Below the pieces are notes generated by a model. That model saw only the letters and a program-made list of their open reading frames with translations, was not told where the DNA came from and made no database searches. Made by a program: the position numbers and the translations under genes. A DNA stretch of 62,113 nucleotides from Phenylobacterium sp. (lineage in GTDB: Bacteria; Pseudomonadota; Alphaproteobacteria; Caulobacterales; Caulobacteraceae): positions 1 to 62,113 of the forward strand of contig NZ_JAICYI010000010.1 in NCBI RefSeq assembly GCF_025934275.1, read 5' to 3'. Of this stretch, positions 1 to 9,766 are shown piece after piece. Every line of letters begins with the position of its first letter. The stretch's first letter is position 1.

Positions 1-42
1 ATCCGCCGCCAGCGCAACTACGACTGCTTCGAGCCCTTCTGA
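1..42 (+). other. 3' end of an unidentified gene (truncated by the window edge)
   Basis: Frame 1 from the first base reads 13 codons ending NYDCFEPF and then TGA. This looks like the tail of a protein whose body lies outside the window. The same frame continues to a TAG at 136-138 that overlaps the rodA stop on the other strand, but nothing shows it is translated. The family is not recognised. Confidence 0.3.
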
Positions 43-134
43 AGCGGGGCCTTGCGGCGGATCGGGACGCGCCACGCGCGGCTGATGGCGCGGATCGATG
101 CGCTCGCGGACGAGATCGCGCGGCGGCCCTGCGG

Positions 135-1289
135 CTAGAGCAGCGCGCCCTTGCCGCTGGTGACTTCGGAGTAGCGGTGCACGCGCACGGCCTGGACGAG
201 GCCGAAGCCGACCATCACCGTCAGCATCACCGTGCCGCCGTAGGAGAGCAACGGCATCGGCACGCCCACGACGGGCGCCAGGCCCATCACCATCGAGCCA
301 TTGATCAGCACATAGAGGGCGAAGGTCACCGTGACGCCCGCTGCGGCGAGCCGCCCGAAATGGCTGTGGGAAATGTAGGCGGTTCGGAGCGCCATGAAGA
401 TCACCGCCGCGTAGAGGGCGAGCAGGAAAGCGCAGCCCACGAACCCGAACTCCTCGGCGAGCGTGGCGAAGATGAAGTCGGTCTGCTTCTCGGGCAGGAA
501 GTTGAGCTGGCTCTGCGAACCCAGGCCATAGCCCTTGCCCAAGAGACCGCCGGAGCCGATGGCGATCGACGACTGCAGCGTGTGGTAACCCGCGCCGGAC
601 GGGTCCTCCTCCGGATTGAGGAAGGTGAGGATCCGCTGGCGCTGGTAGTCGTGCATGGCGAAGAAGTAGACGAGCGGCGCAAGCACCGCCGCGCCCAGTC
701 CGCCGGCGGCGATCACCCGCCAAGAGAGCCCGGCCAGGATCACCACCAGCACGCCGGTCAGCAGGATCAGCAGCGCCGTGCCGAGGTCCGGCTGCTTGGC
801 GACCAGCGCGACCGGCACGAGGATGAGCAGGGCGGGCCAGAGCAGCCACCAGGAGAAGGTCGCGGTCCGGCTGGAGGCGCTGTGGTAGAAGCGCGCCAGG
901 GCCAGCACCAGGCCGATCTTCATGATCTCCGACGGCTGGATCTGGACGGGGCCGAGCTGGATCCAGCGCGTGGCGCCCAGCGCATGGTGGCCGACCACCA
1001 GCACCGCCATCAGCAACAGCAGCCCCAGCCCGTAGATCGGATAGGCGAGCGCGAACCAGACGCGCAGGTCGATCAGCGAGAGCGCGATCATGATTCCGAA
1101 GAAGAAGACGTAGCGGGCGAGCGTCGGCAGCGCCCAGGGCATCCAGGACGAGCCTGCGATCGAGAACTGCATCATGATCCCGGCGACCGCGATAAGCGTC
1201 AGCGCCAGGCAGAAGATCCAGTCGATCTCCGAAAGCTTGACGATGAGCCGGTCGCGTTCGCCGGGACGGGTCAGGGCCGAGACGGTCAT
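135..1289 (-). CDS. rodA: Peptidoglycan polymerase RodA (SEDS family)
   Basis: 384-residue polytopic inner-membrane protein of the SEDS family, the glycosyltransferase that polymerises lipid II during lateral wall growth together with its partner PBP2. Visible are about ten hydrophobic segments, the family stretch QPSEIMK near residue 125, the extracellular PEKQTDFIF segment with the conserved Asp that SEDS polymerases need, and PLLSYGG near the C-terminus. Length is normal. The ATG overlaps the mrdA stop by four bases (ATGA), so it is the translationally coupled last gene of the mreBCD-mrdA-rodA operon. The paralog ftsW is at 41780-42955. Confidence 0.96.
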   Translation of the reverse strand: MTVSALTRPGERDRLIVKLSEIDWIFCLALTLIAVAGIMMQFSIAGSSWMPWALPTLARYVFFFGIMIALSLIDLRVWFALAYPIYGLGLLLLMAVLVVGHHALGATRWIQLGPVQIQPSEIMKIGLVLALARFYHSASSRTATFSWWLLWPALLILVPVALVAKQPDLGTALLILLTGVLVVILAGLSWRVIAAGGLGAAVLAPLVYFFAMHDYQRQRILTFLNPEEDPSGAGYHTLQSSIAIGSGGLLGKGYGLGSQSQLNFLPEKQTDFIFATLAEEFGFVGCAFLLALYAAVIFMALRTAYISHSHFGRLAAAGVTVTFALYVLINGSMVMGLAPVVGVPMPLLSYGGTVMLTVMVGFGLVQAVRVHRYSEVTSGKGALL

Positions 1290-3277
1290 GCGGCGGGCGT
1301 TCCTGATGGCAGGCCGGGTTGCGAATTGGGATCGAGCGGCGTCGGCGGCAGGTCGGGCACCACGTCGCCGCTGGCCGGTCCGGAGGGCGCCTCGGGCAGC
1401 GGCAGCGGCTTCTCGATCTTCGCCCTGAGCTCAGGGTCCTTCAGCAGGGCCACGCGCATGATCTCCCGCGCCCGGGGGGCCGCGGCCTGGGCGCCGAAGC
1501 CGCCGTGCTCGACAAGCACGCTCATGGCGTACCGCGGCTCGCCGATCGGGGCGAAGCAGATGAACCAGGCATGGTCGCGCAGCTTCCACTCGCCGACCGC
1601 GCCGTGGGCGCCGTGGCCGCCGTGGTACTCGACCGCCTGCGCCGTGCCTGTCTTGCCGGCCATCTTGATATCGGGACCGAGGCCCAGGTCGGCCACCGCC
1701 GCCGCCGTGCCGTGGCCGGTGGTCACCGCGGCCATGGCGTCGCGCACGAACTGCAGGTGCGCCTTGTCGACCTCCAGCTCGCCCCAGGCGGCGCCGGACT
1801 TCTGCTCGACCCCGCCGATCGAGCGCACCAGCCTCGGATGCAGGGCCTTCTGGCCGTTGGCGATGCGTGACGCCTGAACGCAGAGCTGCAGCGGATTGAG
1901 GTGCGTGTAGCCCTGGCCGATGCCCATCGAGGGCGTCTCGCCCGGATGCCAGACAGGGTCCTTCTTGAAGGTGCGGCGCTTGTAGGCGGTGTCGGGCACC
2001 AGGCCCGCCTTCTGTCCCGGAATGCCGATGTCGAAGATCTGGCCGAGGCCGAACTTGCGCGCCATCTGCGCGATCCGGTCGGGCCCGACCCAAAGCGCGC
2101 ACTGGTAGAAATAGATGTCGCAGGAGGTGGCGATCGCGCCCTTCAGGTCCTGCGCGCCATGCGCCTCGTCGCAGTGCCAGGGGCGCCCGCCCCAGAACCA
2201 GACCTTGTTGCAGACGTGGACCGTCCGGGGATCGTAGCCGGCGTCCAGCGCCGCCAGCGCGACCATGGTCTTGAAGGTCGAGCCGGGCGGATAGGTGGCG
2301 GTCAGCGCCTTGTTGAACAGCGGCTTGCGCTCGTATTGGGCCAGCGCCTGGTACTCCGCGGCGGTGAGGCCGCGCACGAACCGGTTCGCATCGAAGCTCG
2401 GCCCGGAGAACATGCACAGGATGTCGCCCGAGCGGCAGTCCATCATCACCGCCGCCCCGCTCTCCTCGCCGAACACCTGCTCCGCGCGGAGCTGGACGTC
2501 GGCGTCGAGCGTGAGCCTGATCTCCTTGCCGGGGACGGCCGGAATGTCGCCGTTCGGGTCGTGGCGCACCTCGCGGCCATTGGAGTCGACCTCCACCTTC
2601 TGCGCGCCGGGCTGGCCGCGCAGGTCGAGGTCGTAGGCCTTCTCGACCCCCTGTTTGCCGATCCGGAAGCCCGGGTTGTACATGATCGGCTCGGAATTCG
2701 GGCCGGTGTCGGTGATGTCGTCCTTGTTGACCTTGGCCACGTAGCCCACGACGTGGGCGAAGGCGCCGCCGTGCGGATAGACGCGCACCTCGCCCATGTC
2801 GGCGGTGACGCCGGGCAGCTCGGGCGCACGCAAGTTGATCGCGCTGAACTGCTCCCAGCTCATGTCCTCCATCACCTCGACGGGAGTGCGCTTGGGCGAG
2901 TTGGCGATGTCCTTGACGAGGCGGGCCTGGCGCTTGTCGTCGAGCGGCACGAAGTCGGCGAGGATCGCCAGCGTCGCCGGCACGTCGACGCCCTTGTCGC
3001 GCGCCACCATCAACCGGAAGTTCGGTCGGTTCGAGGCGAGGATCACCCCGCCGCGGTCGACGATCAGGCCGCGCGGCGGCGGCACCAGCTTGAAGTTGAA
3101 TTGGTTCGAAGCCGAGAGCTTCTCGTAACGCTGGGTCTCTAGGAGCTGCAGCTGGGCCAGCCGGCCGCCGAGCGCCAGCAGGCCGACGCCCGCGAAGCCG
3201 CCCAGCAGGAAGGCGCGGCGGTGGAACACGCCCTGCCGCTCGTTCACCTCCTCGAAGAAGATGGCGGGTTCGGCCAT
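1286..3277 (-). CDS. mrdA: Penicillin-binding protein 2 (elongasome transpeptidase)
   Basis: 663-residue class B PBP that cross-links the peptidoglycan made by RodA during elongation. An N-terminal membrane anchor lies at about residues 20-40 (FLLGGFAGVGLLALGG), then the dimerisation/pedestal domain beginning PPPRGLIVDRGG, then the transpeptidase domain with PGSTFKT (active Ser and Lys), the SCD triad (ATSCDIYF) and KTGTAQ. The start is placed at MAEPAIFF, 11 bases after mreD stops; the same frame stays open upstream, but that part is only the antisense-like shadow of mreD. The C-terminal tail is Pro-rich. Confidence 0.95.
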   Translation of the reverse strand: MAEPAIFFEEVNERQGVFHRRAFLLGGFAGVGLLALGGRLAQLQLLETQRYEKLSASNQFNFKLVPPPRGLIVDRGGVILASNRPNFRLMVARDKGVDVPATLAILADFVPLDDKRQARLVKDIANSPKRTPVEVMEDMSWEQFSAINLRAPELPGVTADMGEVRVYPHGGAFAHVVGYVAKVNKDDITDTGPNSEPIMYNPGFRIGKQGVEKAYDLDLRGQPGAQKVEVDSNGREVRHDPNGDIPAVPGKEIRLTLDADVQLRAEQVFGEESGAAVMMDCRSGDILCMFSGPSFDANRFVRGLTAAEYQALAQYERKPLFNKALTATYPPGSTFKTMVALAALDAGYDPRTVHVCNKVWFWGGRPWHCDEAHGAQDLKGAIATSCDIYFYQCALWVGPDRIAQMARKFGLGQIFDIGIPGQKAGLVPDTAYKRRTFKKDPVWHPGETPSMGIGQGYTHLNPLQLCVQASRIANGQKALHPRLVRSIGGVEQKSGAAWGELEVDKAHLQFVRDAMAAVTTGHGTAAAVADLGLGPDIKMAGKTGTAQAVEYHGGHGAHGAVGEWKLRDHAWFICFAPIGEPRYAMSVLVEHGGFGAQAAAPRAREIMRVALLKDPELRAKIEKPLPLPEAPSGPASGDVVPDLPPTPLDPNSQPGLPSGTPAA

Positions 3278-3288
3278 CGCCGTCGCCC

Positions 3289-3798
3289 CTAACGGAACCG
3301 CACGTCGGCGTCTTCGAACATCTCGATCAGCCGGTTTGCAAATGGATAGAGGACGATTGTGGCGAGGTATTGCCAAGCCAGCGGGATGAGGCCCGGCAGG
3401 TTCTTGTCCTTGACGCCGGCCACTATCACTCCGACCCCGAACGCGAGGGCGGTCACCACGGCGTAGAAGCCCCACAGCGCGGCGCGGCCCTGGCCGGAGA
3501 TCATGCTGCGGCTGGCCAGCACCACGCCGTAGGCGACCAGCAGGCAGAGCGCCCAGAGCCCGAACGGCCCGCCCCAGAAGACGTCGAGCAACAGGCCCAT
3601 GAGCACGATGGCCGCCGGGGCGATCACCGAGGGGCGGATCACCCCCCAGGCAAACACGGCGGCCATGGGGAAGACCGGCTCCGGAAGCTGCAGGCCCCAG
3701 ATGCGCAAGGGGATGCCGAACAGGATCGTCACGCCCAGCACCTGGAGCATCGGGACGCCGATCCAGCGCCAGGGTTCGAGCGAGCGGACGGCGCTCAC
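3289..3798 (-). CDS. mreD: Rod shape-determining protein MreD
   Basis: 169-residue small hydrophobic protein with about five membrane segments, the normal size for MreD, which belongs to the MreBCD-RodA-PBP2 elongation complex. The start is a GTG at 3796-3798 whose last bases form the mreC stop (GTGA overlap), giving a protein beginning SAVRSLEPWRW. The motif FWGGPFGLWAL in the middle is typical of the family's third and fourth segments. Identification rests mainly on size, hydrophobicity and position between mreC and mrdA. Confidence 0.9.
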   Translation of the reverse strand: MSAVRSLEPWRWIGVPMLQVLGVTILFGIPLRIWGLQLPEPVFPMAAVFAWGVIRPSVIAPAAIVLMGLLLDVFWGGPFGLWALCLLVAYGVVLASRSMISGQGRAALWGFYAVVTALAFGVGVIVAGVKDKNLPGLIPLAWQYLATIVLYPFANRLIEMFEDADVRFR

Positions 3799-5033
3799 GT
3801 GGGCGGCTCCTCCGCATCGGAGGGCGCATTCGGCTCGGCCCTGGCCGCCGGCTTCGGTCCTGCCGGCGACTTGGCGCCGACCGGCGCCTTGGCGCTGACT
3901 GCCTTGGAGGGCGGTGGCTTGGCCGGGAGCTTGGCGGCGGCCGGCTTGACGGTGGACGGCTTGACGGTGGACGGCTTCTCGCCCGGGCGCGCGGCCTTCT
4001 CGGCGCCCGAAACCGGCCTCGGAGCCGACGCCGCGGCAGGCTTCGATGCGGCGTCGGCGGGTTTCACCGCCGGCGGGGCGGCAGGCTTCGCGCCGATCGC
4101 CGGCGGAACGGCGGGCTGCGGGGCGATGGTCAGCGCGCCGGCGGTCGGCGGCGGGACTTCTCGCTCGGCGAGCTCGCGCTGGTTGACCAGCTGGGTGAAG
4201 TCCTGGAACAGCAGCACGCGCACGAAATCGATCGGCGACTTGTCGGAGGCGAGCACCACCCGCCAACGGCCGTCGAGGCCCCTTACCGCCGTGCCCACCG
4301 GCAAGCCGCGCGGAATCACCCCGCCGTCGCCGGAGGTGATCACCCGGTCGCCTTCCTTCACAGGGCTCTCGCCGCGCAGGTACTCGAGCTTGGGATTGGG
4401 ACCGCCGTCGCCGGTCAGGATGGCCCGCGCATTGGTGCGATCGATCATCACCGGCACCTTCGAGGCGGTGTCGGTGAGCAGCAGGACGCGGCTCGCGCCT
4501 TCGGTGACGCCTATGATGCGGCCGACCAGGCCGTTCTCGCTCATCACCGGATTGCCGACCTTGACGCCCTTCTCGCGCCCGGCGTTGGCCAGCCGGGTGT
4601 TGGCGAAGGGGCCCCTGGCGTCGGTGACCACGCGGGCGGCGACCATCGGGATCGGCGGATCGGTCTTGAGACCCAAGAGCGTGCGATAGCGCGCGTTCTC
4701 GTTGCGCAGCGCCAGGGCCACGTCGCGCCACTGGCTCATCTCCTTCAGGTCGGCCTTCAGCCGGCGGTTCTCGGAGACGGCGAAGAAGTAGCCCTTGATA
4801 GTGTCGATGCCGGCGCCGGTCCAGCGGCCGGGCGCCGAGAGCGCATCGCCCGCCGGCGCCAGCACCTGGTCGGCCACGCCGCGGGTCGCGCCATAGGCCT
4901 CGGCGCGGAAGCTGTCGCGGCGGTCGGAGACCAGGAGCGCGATCGCGGCGACGATCGCCACCGCCACGGCCACGCCGGCCGTCCAGGTCAGCGGGACCTT
5001 CAGCTCACCGAACGGACTCTCCCGAAGGGACAC
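3795..5033 (-). CDS. mreC: Rod shape-determining protein MreC with a long low-complexity C-terminal tail
   Basis: 412-residue bitopic protein that links cytoplasmic MreB filaments to periplasmic PBP2. It has one membrane helix at residues 17-35, a coiled coil at about 75-110, and the two-barrel periplasmic core to about residue 275 (VMSENGLVGRI and VITSGDGGVIPRGLPVGTV-like segments). The remaining ~130 residues are an Ala/Pro/Lys-rich tail with a tandem STVKP repeat (KPSTVKPSTVKP) that ordinary ~280-300 residue MreC proteins lack. It lies 69 bases downstream of mreB and overlaps mreD by four bases. Confidence 0.94.
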   Translation of the reverse strand: MSLRESPFGELKVPLTWTAGVAVAVAIVAAIALLVSDRRDSFRAEAYGATRGVADQVLAPAGDALSAPGRWTGAGIDTIKGYFFAVSENRRLKADLKEMSQWRDVALALRNENARYRTLLGLKTDPPIPMVAARVVTDARGPFANTRLANAGREKGVKVGNPVMSENGLVGRIIGVTEGASRVLLLTDTASKVPVMIDRTNARAILTGDGGPNPKLEYLRGESPVKEGDRVITSGDGGVIPRGLPVGTAVRGLDGRWRVVLASDKSPIDFVRVLLFQDFTQLVNQRELAEREVPPPTAGALTIAPQPAVPPAIGAKPAAPPAVKPADAASKPAAASAPRPVSGAEKAARPGEKPSTVKPSTVKPAAAKLPAKPPPSKAVSAKAPVGAKSPAGPKPAARAEPNAPSDAEEPPT

Positions 5034-5102
5034 CTGGGATCCTCGTCTTCAACGGCGTTCGCGACAGCCCCCCGTCGCCCAATGCGCGTGAGTCGCGAGG
5101 CC

Positions 5103-6146
<1,044 letters not shown>

Positions 6147-6405
6147 CTAGGGCCCTGACGACTGGGGGCTGGAGGGTCCGGTTCCGCCGCGGCCTCCGCA
6201 GCGGCATCCGACGCCCCTGATTGTGCGTCGAGTCGCTACGATTTCCGGTAGGCTTCTTCGCCTCGTGTGCCCTGCCCCATAGTCGAATTCAAGGCTTAAA
6301 GAGCAGTGTGCGCTCTCCCGTCGCGCGCGAATTTTACGCGGCCAAGGTTCGCGCCTGAGGGTGCGGCTCGGGGTCGCGGACTGCCGCGCGCACGGCGAGG
6401 CCATC

Positions 6406-7200
6406 TTATTCCACCGCGAGGATCACGTGGGGCGCCTTGATCAGCGCCGTGATCGGGTCGCCGCACTCGATCTCCAGAGCCTGAGCGCTCTCGACGGTGA
6501 TGGTGGCGACGAGCGTCTTGCCGCCGCCGATATCGACGACCACTTCGCTGTTGACCGCCCCGTCCTCGCGGGCGGCGACGCGCCCGCTGATCTGGTTGCG
6601 GGCGGAAGTCTTCAGGTTCTCGCCCTTGGCCAGCAGGACGAAGCTCGACTTGATCAGGGCGACCGCCGGCGCGCCAACCCGAAGGGCCAGATCCTCGACG
6701 CTGCGGCGGGTGAGGATCGCGACGATCTCCACGCCGTCGGCGATCCGCAAGACCACCTCGCTCGAAACCGCGCTCTCGGCGATGTGGCTGATCTCGCCTC
6801 GCAGGGCGTTCCGCGCCGACGTCCGCATGCCCAAGCTCCAGAAGAGGTCCCTCGCCGTCTCGCCCGCCAGGCCGGCCTCCAGCTTGGCGAGCGCCGCGTC
6901 GATCTCGCTCTGGACGCGGTGGAAGGCGATGACGACCTGGCGTCCGCGCGGCGTGGCCCGCGCCGCCCCGCCGCTCCGCCCGCCGGCGGCGGCCTCGATC
7001 AGCGGCGTCTCGAAGAGGTTGTTCAGCGCCTGGACCACATCCCACGCGCCCTTGTAGCTGAGGCCCACGCGCTTGGCGGCGGCGGCGATCGAGCCGAGAT
7101 CGTCGACCGCCTCGATGAGGGCCACGCGCTGCAAGCTGATGCGAGGCGAGAGCCCCCGCCGCAGGGCGACGCTGACGCTCAGGGCCTTGTCGCCGGCCAT
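6406..7200 (-). CDS. modE: Molybdate-responsive transcriptional regulator ModE
   Basis: 264-residue cytosolic repressor/activator. The N-terminal winged helix-turn-helix (about residues 15-110) contains LIEAVDDLGSIAAAAKRVGLSYKGAWD. The C-terminal half has two Mop/TOBE molybdate-binding repeats, each with a TSARN element (TSARNALRGEI near 125 and TSARNQISGRV near 195). The start MAGDKAL was chosen because its ATG lies one base from the modC stop; an upstream in-frame start exists but lies inside modC. Being last in the modABC operon, it probably regulates its own operon through the palindrome at 9463-9489. Confidence 0.93.
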   Translation of the reverse strand: MAGDKALSVSVALRRGLSPRISLQRVALIEAVDDLGSIAAAAKRVGLSYKGAWDVVQALNNLFETPLIEAAAGGRSGGAARATPRGRQVVIAFHRVQSEIDAALAKLEAGLAGETARDLFWSLGMRTSARNALRGEISHIAESAVSSEVVLRIADGVEIVAILTRRSVEDLALRVGAPAVALIKSSFVLLAKGENLKTSARNQISGRVAAREDGAVNSEVVVDIGGGKTLVATITVESAQALEIECGDPITALIKAPHVILAVE

Positions 7201-7201
7201 C

Positions 7202-7975
7202 TCACGCCTCCTCCGCCGCGGCGGGCTCAATGCCCGCGGCGAGCGCCGCCCGCGCCAGCGCCTCGACCTGCCCAGGGGTCATCAGCGTCAGAGGACCCTT
7301 CGCGGCGCGCCGCTCCGGTCGCACCTCGACCATCGGACCCAGGCGGCCATGGCGCATCCGGACCACCCGGTCGGCCAGCCTGGCGACCTCGGCCGCGTCG
7401 TGGCTGACGTAGATCACCGGCAGCCGCAGACGGCGATGCAGGTCTTCCAGGTAGGGCATCACCTCGGCCTTGCTCGCCAAATCGAGGCTCGAGAGCGGTT
7501 CGTCCATCAGCAGGACCACGGGACGGCTCAGCAGCGCGCGGGCGATGGCGACCCGCTGCCGCTCGCCGCCGGAGAGCCGCTCCGGCCCGCGCTCGAGCAG
7601 GGCCGCGAGGCCCAGCATCTCGGCCACCTCGGTCAAGCTGGGCCCCTCGCCGGGGGCGGCGCGGCGACTCGCGAAGGCCAGATTCTGGCGGACCGACAGG
7701 TGCGGCAGCAGACTGGGCTCCTGGAACACATATCCGACGCCGCGGCGGTGCGGCGCGAGGAAGCGGCGCTCGTCCTGCCAGACGGTCTCGCCGACCGAGA
7801 CCCGGCCCTCGGCGCGGACGAGCCCAGCCAGACACCTGAGCAGCGTCGTCTTGCCCGAGCCGCTGGGCCCCACCAGCGCCGTGACGCCCAGGCCGGGAAT
7901 CTCGGCCGCACAGTCCAGGACGAACTCGCCGAACCGGCCGTTCAGCCGAAAGGTCAAGGTGCGCGCCCCGCTCAT
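7202..7975 (-). CDS. modC: Molybdate ABC transporter ATP-binding protein ModC (short form)
   Basis: 257-residue ATPase subunit driving molybdate import. Walker [10 protein letters not shown] is near residue 36, the signature [15 protein letters not shown] near 125, and Walker [12 protein letters not shown] and the switch His (VSHDAAE) follow. Typical ModC proteins (~350 residues) carry a C-terminal TOBE/Mop regulatory domain; this one ends about 60 residues after the ATPase fold and lacks it. The ATG overlaps the modB stop (ATGA). Confidence 0.93.
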   Translation of the reverse strand: MSGARTLTFRLNGRFGEFVLDCAAEIPGLGVTALVGPSGSGKTTLLRCLAGLVRAEGRVSVGETVWQDERRFLAPHRRGVGYVFQEPSLLPHLSVRQNLAFASRRAAPGEGPSLTEVAEMLGLAALLERGPERLSGGERQRVAIARALLSRPVVLLMDEPLSSLDLASKAEVMPYLEDLHRRLRLPVIYVSHDAAEVARLADRVVRMRHGRLGPMVEVRPERRAAKGPLTLMTPGQVEALARAALAAGIEPAAAEEA

Positions 7976-8637
7976 GGTCGCGGAGCGCCGGCGCGCCGGT
8001 CGATCACCAGCAGCGCGAAGAGCACGAGGAAGGCGAAGACGACCAGCGCCGCCGCGAGCTTGTGCGCCTCGCCGAACTGCAGCGCCTCGACCAGCTGGTA
8101 GATGCGGATCGAGAGGACTTCGGTCTTGCCCGGAATGGCGCCGCCGATCATCAGCACCACGCCGAACTCGCCGACGGTATGGGCGAACACCAGGACGGCG
8201 GCGGTCGCGAAGCCGCGGCGGGCGAGCGGAACGGCCACTGAGAAGAAGGCGTCCGCCGGCGAGGCGCGCAAGGTGGCGGCGACTTCGAGCGGACGTGGGC
8301 CGATCGCCTGGAAGGCGCTGCGGATCGGCTGCACGGCGAACGGCAGGGAGTAGATGACCGAGCCGATCAGGAGGCCCCAGAAGGTGAACGCGAGCGTGCG
8401 GACCCCGAACGGATGCAGCAGCACCATCAGCGGGCTGGCGGGTCCGAGCGCGATCAGCACGTAGAAGCCGAGCACGGTCGGCGGCAGGACGATCGGCAGC
8501 AAGACGAGCGCCGCCACGGCCTCGCGCCGCCAGGACCTGCCGTGCGCCAGCCACCAGCCAAGCGGGGCGGCCAGGACGAGCAGGATGAGGGTCGTCAGGC
8601 TCGCCAGCGCAAGCGTTGTCCAGACCGCCTCGGCCAT
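7972..8637 (-). CDS. modB: Molybdate ABC transporter permease ModB
   Basis: 221-residue inner-membrane permease with five predicted helices and the binding-protein-dependent transport signature around residues 125-160 ([24 protein letters not shown] contains the EAA-type loop that docks on ModC). The modA stop and modB start share one base (TGATG) and the modB stop overlaps the modC start, so modA, modB and modC are tightly coupled. Length is normal for ModB. Confidence 0.94.
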   Translation of the reverse strand: MAEAVWTTLALASLTTLILLVLAAPLGWWLAHGRSWRREAVAALVLLPIVLPPTVLGFYVLIALGPASPLMVLLHPFGVRTLAFTFWGLLIGSVIYSLPFAVQPIRSAFQAIGPRPLEVAATLRASPADAFFSVAVPLARRGFATAAVLVFAHTVGEFGVVLMIGGAIPGKTEVLSIRIYQLVEALQFGEAHKLAAALVVFAFLVLFALLVIDRRAGAPRP

Positions 8638-9404
8638 CAGGGCGCGCCATAGCCATAGCGGCGGATGATCGCCTTGGCCTGGGGCCCCTTCAGGAAGGCC
8701 AGGAAGGCGCGTGCGGCCGCATCGCCCTTGCCGGGGCCGAGCAGGATCGCCTGCTGGGCGATGGGCGCATGCAGGGTCTCAGGCACGATCCAGCGGGAGC
8801 CCCTTGAGCTCAGGACCTGGGACAGGGCCACGAAGCCCAGGTCCGCCGCGCCCGTGGCGGTGAACTGGTAGGCCTGGGTGATGTCGGAGCCACGCACGAT
8901 CTTCGGCTCGACCGCGGGCCAAAGCCCCAGATGCCGCAGCGTCTCGATGGCGGCCTGGCCGTAAGGGGCGGTCTTCGGGTCGGCGATGGCGAGCTTGGCG
9001 AATTTGCCGCCCTTCAGCACCGCGCCGCGTCCGTCGACCAGGCCGGGCGTGCGGGAATAGAGCGCCAGCCGCCCGACCGCATAGGTGAACCGCGTCCCGG
9101 CGACGCCGAAGCCCGCCTGCTCGGCCTTTTGCGGCCGCGCGGCGTCGGCGGAGAGGAACACCTCGAACGGGGCGCCATGTGCGATCTGCGCATAGAAGGC
9201 GCCCGAGGACCCGAAGCTCAGGCTCACATGGTCGCCGGTCGTCTGCTCGAAGGCGGCGGCGATCTCCTTGCCGGGGGCGGTGAAATTGGCCGCCACAGCG
9301 ACCTGCACATCTGCCGCCACCGCGGGGCCCGCCAACCCGCAGGCCAGTAGGGCCGCCAACGCCCAGAGACACGTCAGCCGACGCTTGGGTCGCAGGGCGG
9401 TCAT
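8637..9404 (-). CDS. modA: Molybdate-binding periplasmic protein ModA
   Basis: 255-residue solute-binding protein. A basic N-terminus plus hydrophobic stretch ending GPAVAAD forms a signal peptide of about 30 residues, followed by the ModA start of the mature protein ([16 protein letters not shown]) and [12 protein letters not shown], the oxyanion-contacting serine region. The start MTALRPKRR is preferred over one 15 codons upstream because GGGAGGAG sits just before it. It is the first gene of the molybdate operon. Confidence 0.95.
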   Translation of the reverse strand: MTALRPKRRLTCLWALAALLACGLAGPAVAADVQVAVAANFTAPGKEIAAAFEQTTGDHVSLSFGSSGAFYAQIAHGAPFEVFLSADAARPQKAEQAGFGVAGTRFTYAVGRLALYSRTPGLVDGRGAVLKGGKFAKLAIADPKTAPYGQAAIETLRHLGLWPAVEPKIVRGSDITQAYQFTATGAADLGFVALSQVLSSRGSRWIVPETLHAPIAQQAILLGPGKGDAAARAFLAFLKGPQAKAIIRRYGYGAP

Positions 9405-9462
9405 TCGGCGCTCTCCTCCCTCATCCGAGGACCCGGGGCTCTCTTTCATTAGGCCATCCTGG

Positions 9463-9489
9463 TCGTTATGTAATCACTCTACATAACGA
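9463..9489. promoter_or_regulatory. ModE operator upstream of modA
   Basis: Perfect 10-base inverted repeat TCGTTATGTA / TACATAACGA separated by seven bases, 59 bases upstream of the modA start. The arms match the known ModE half-site (CGTTATAT-like) in sequence and spacing. With modE in the same operon, this predicts molybdate-dependent repression of modABC-modE. Confidence 0.88.
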
Positions 9490-9565
9490 TGGGGATGCGG
9501 CCCAGCTCATGGCGCGGCCGCACGGCCAAGGAGGGGGATTGCGCAGAAAACTCAGGCGGTCGGGC

Positions 9566-9742
9566 CGCTTCGCAGGCGAGCAGGTGGAAGGCCGCGTGCG
9601 ACACTGGCTCGTGCCGAAGTTCGCTCGGTTCGAGGCCGGCGCCGCCTGGCTCGACAAGGGCCGCTTCCTGACGGACGCCCCGAACGCGCCCAAGAATGGC
9701 GATTCCCGCTACGCCTATGCCGAGCTGGACTTCAGCTTCTAG
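9566..9742 (+). pseudogene. 3' remnant of an alginate-export-family outer-membrane porin
   Basis: The frame ending at the TAG at 9740-9742 encodes about 58 residues resembling the last strands of alginate-export (AlgE-like) beta-barrels: a GRFAGEQVEGRVRHWLVPKF segment, then AAWLDKGRFLTDAPNAP, then GDSRYAY and a terminal DFSF ending in the Phe used by BAM substrates. The upstream part of the gene (several hundred codons) is absent: 5' of this lies only the ModE operator. It cannot make a barrel alone. Family assignment is from recognised sequence pattern. Confidence 0.6.
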
Positions 9743-9766
9743 CGCCGGGTCCGACCGCCGCCGCCG

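Noticed and set aside
1..138. In-frame TGA at 40-42 followed by open sequence to TAG at 136-138 (possible selenocysteine or readthrough)
   Set aside because: No SECIS-like hairpin was recognised and the residues after TGA have no family pattern; most simply the gene ends at 42.
177..1877. Long plus-strand open frame opposite rodA and mrdA
   Set aside because: Antisense shadow caused by high GC; His/Asp/Arg/Gln-rich sequence without domains, while rodA and mrdA on the other strand have full motifs.
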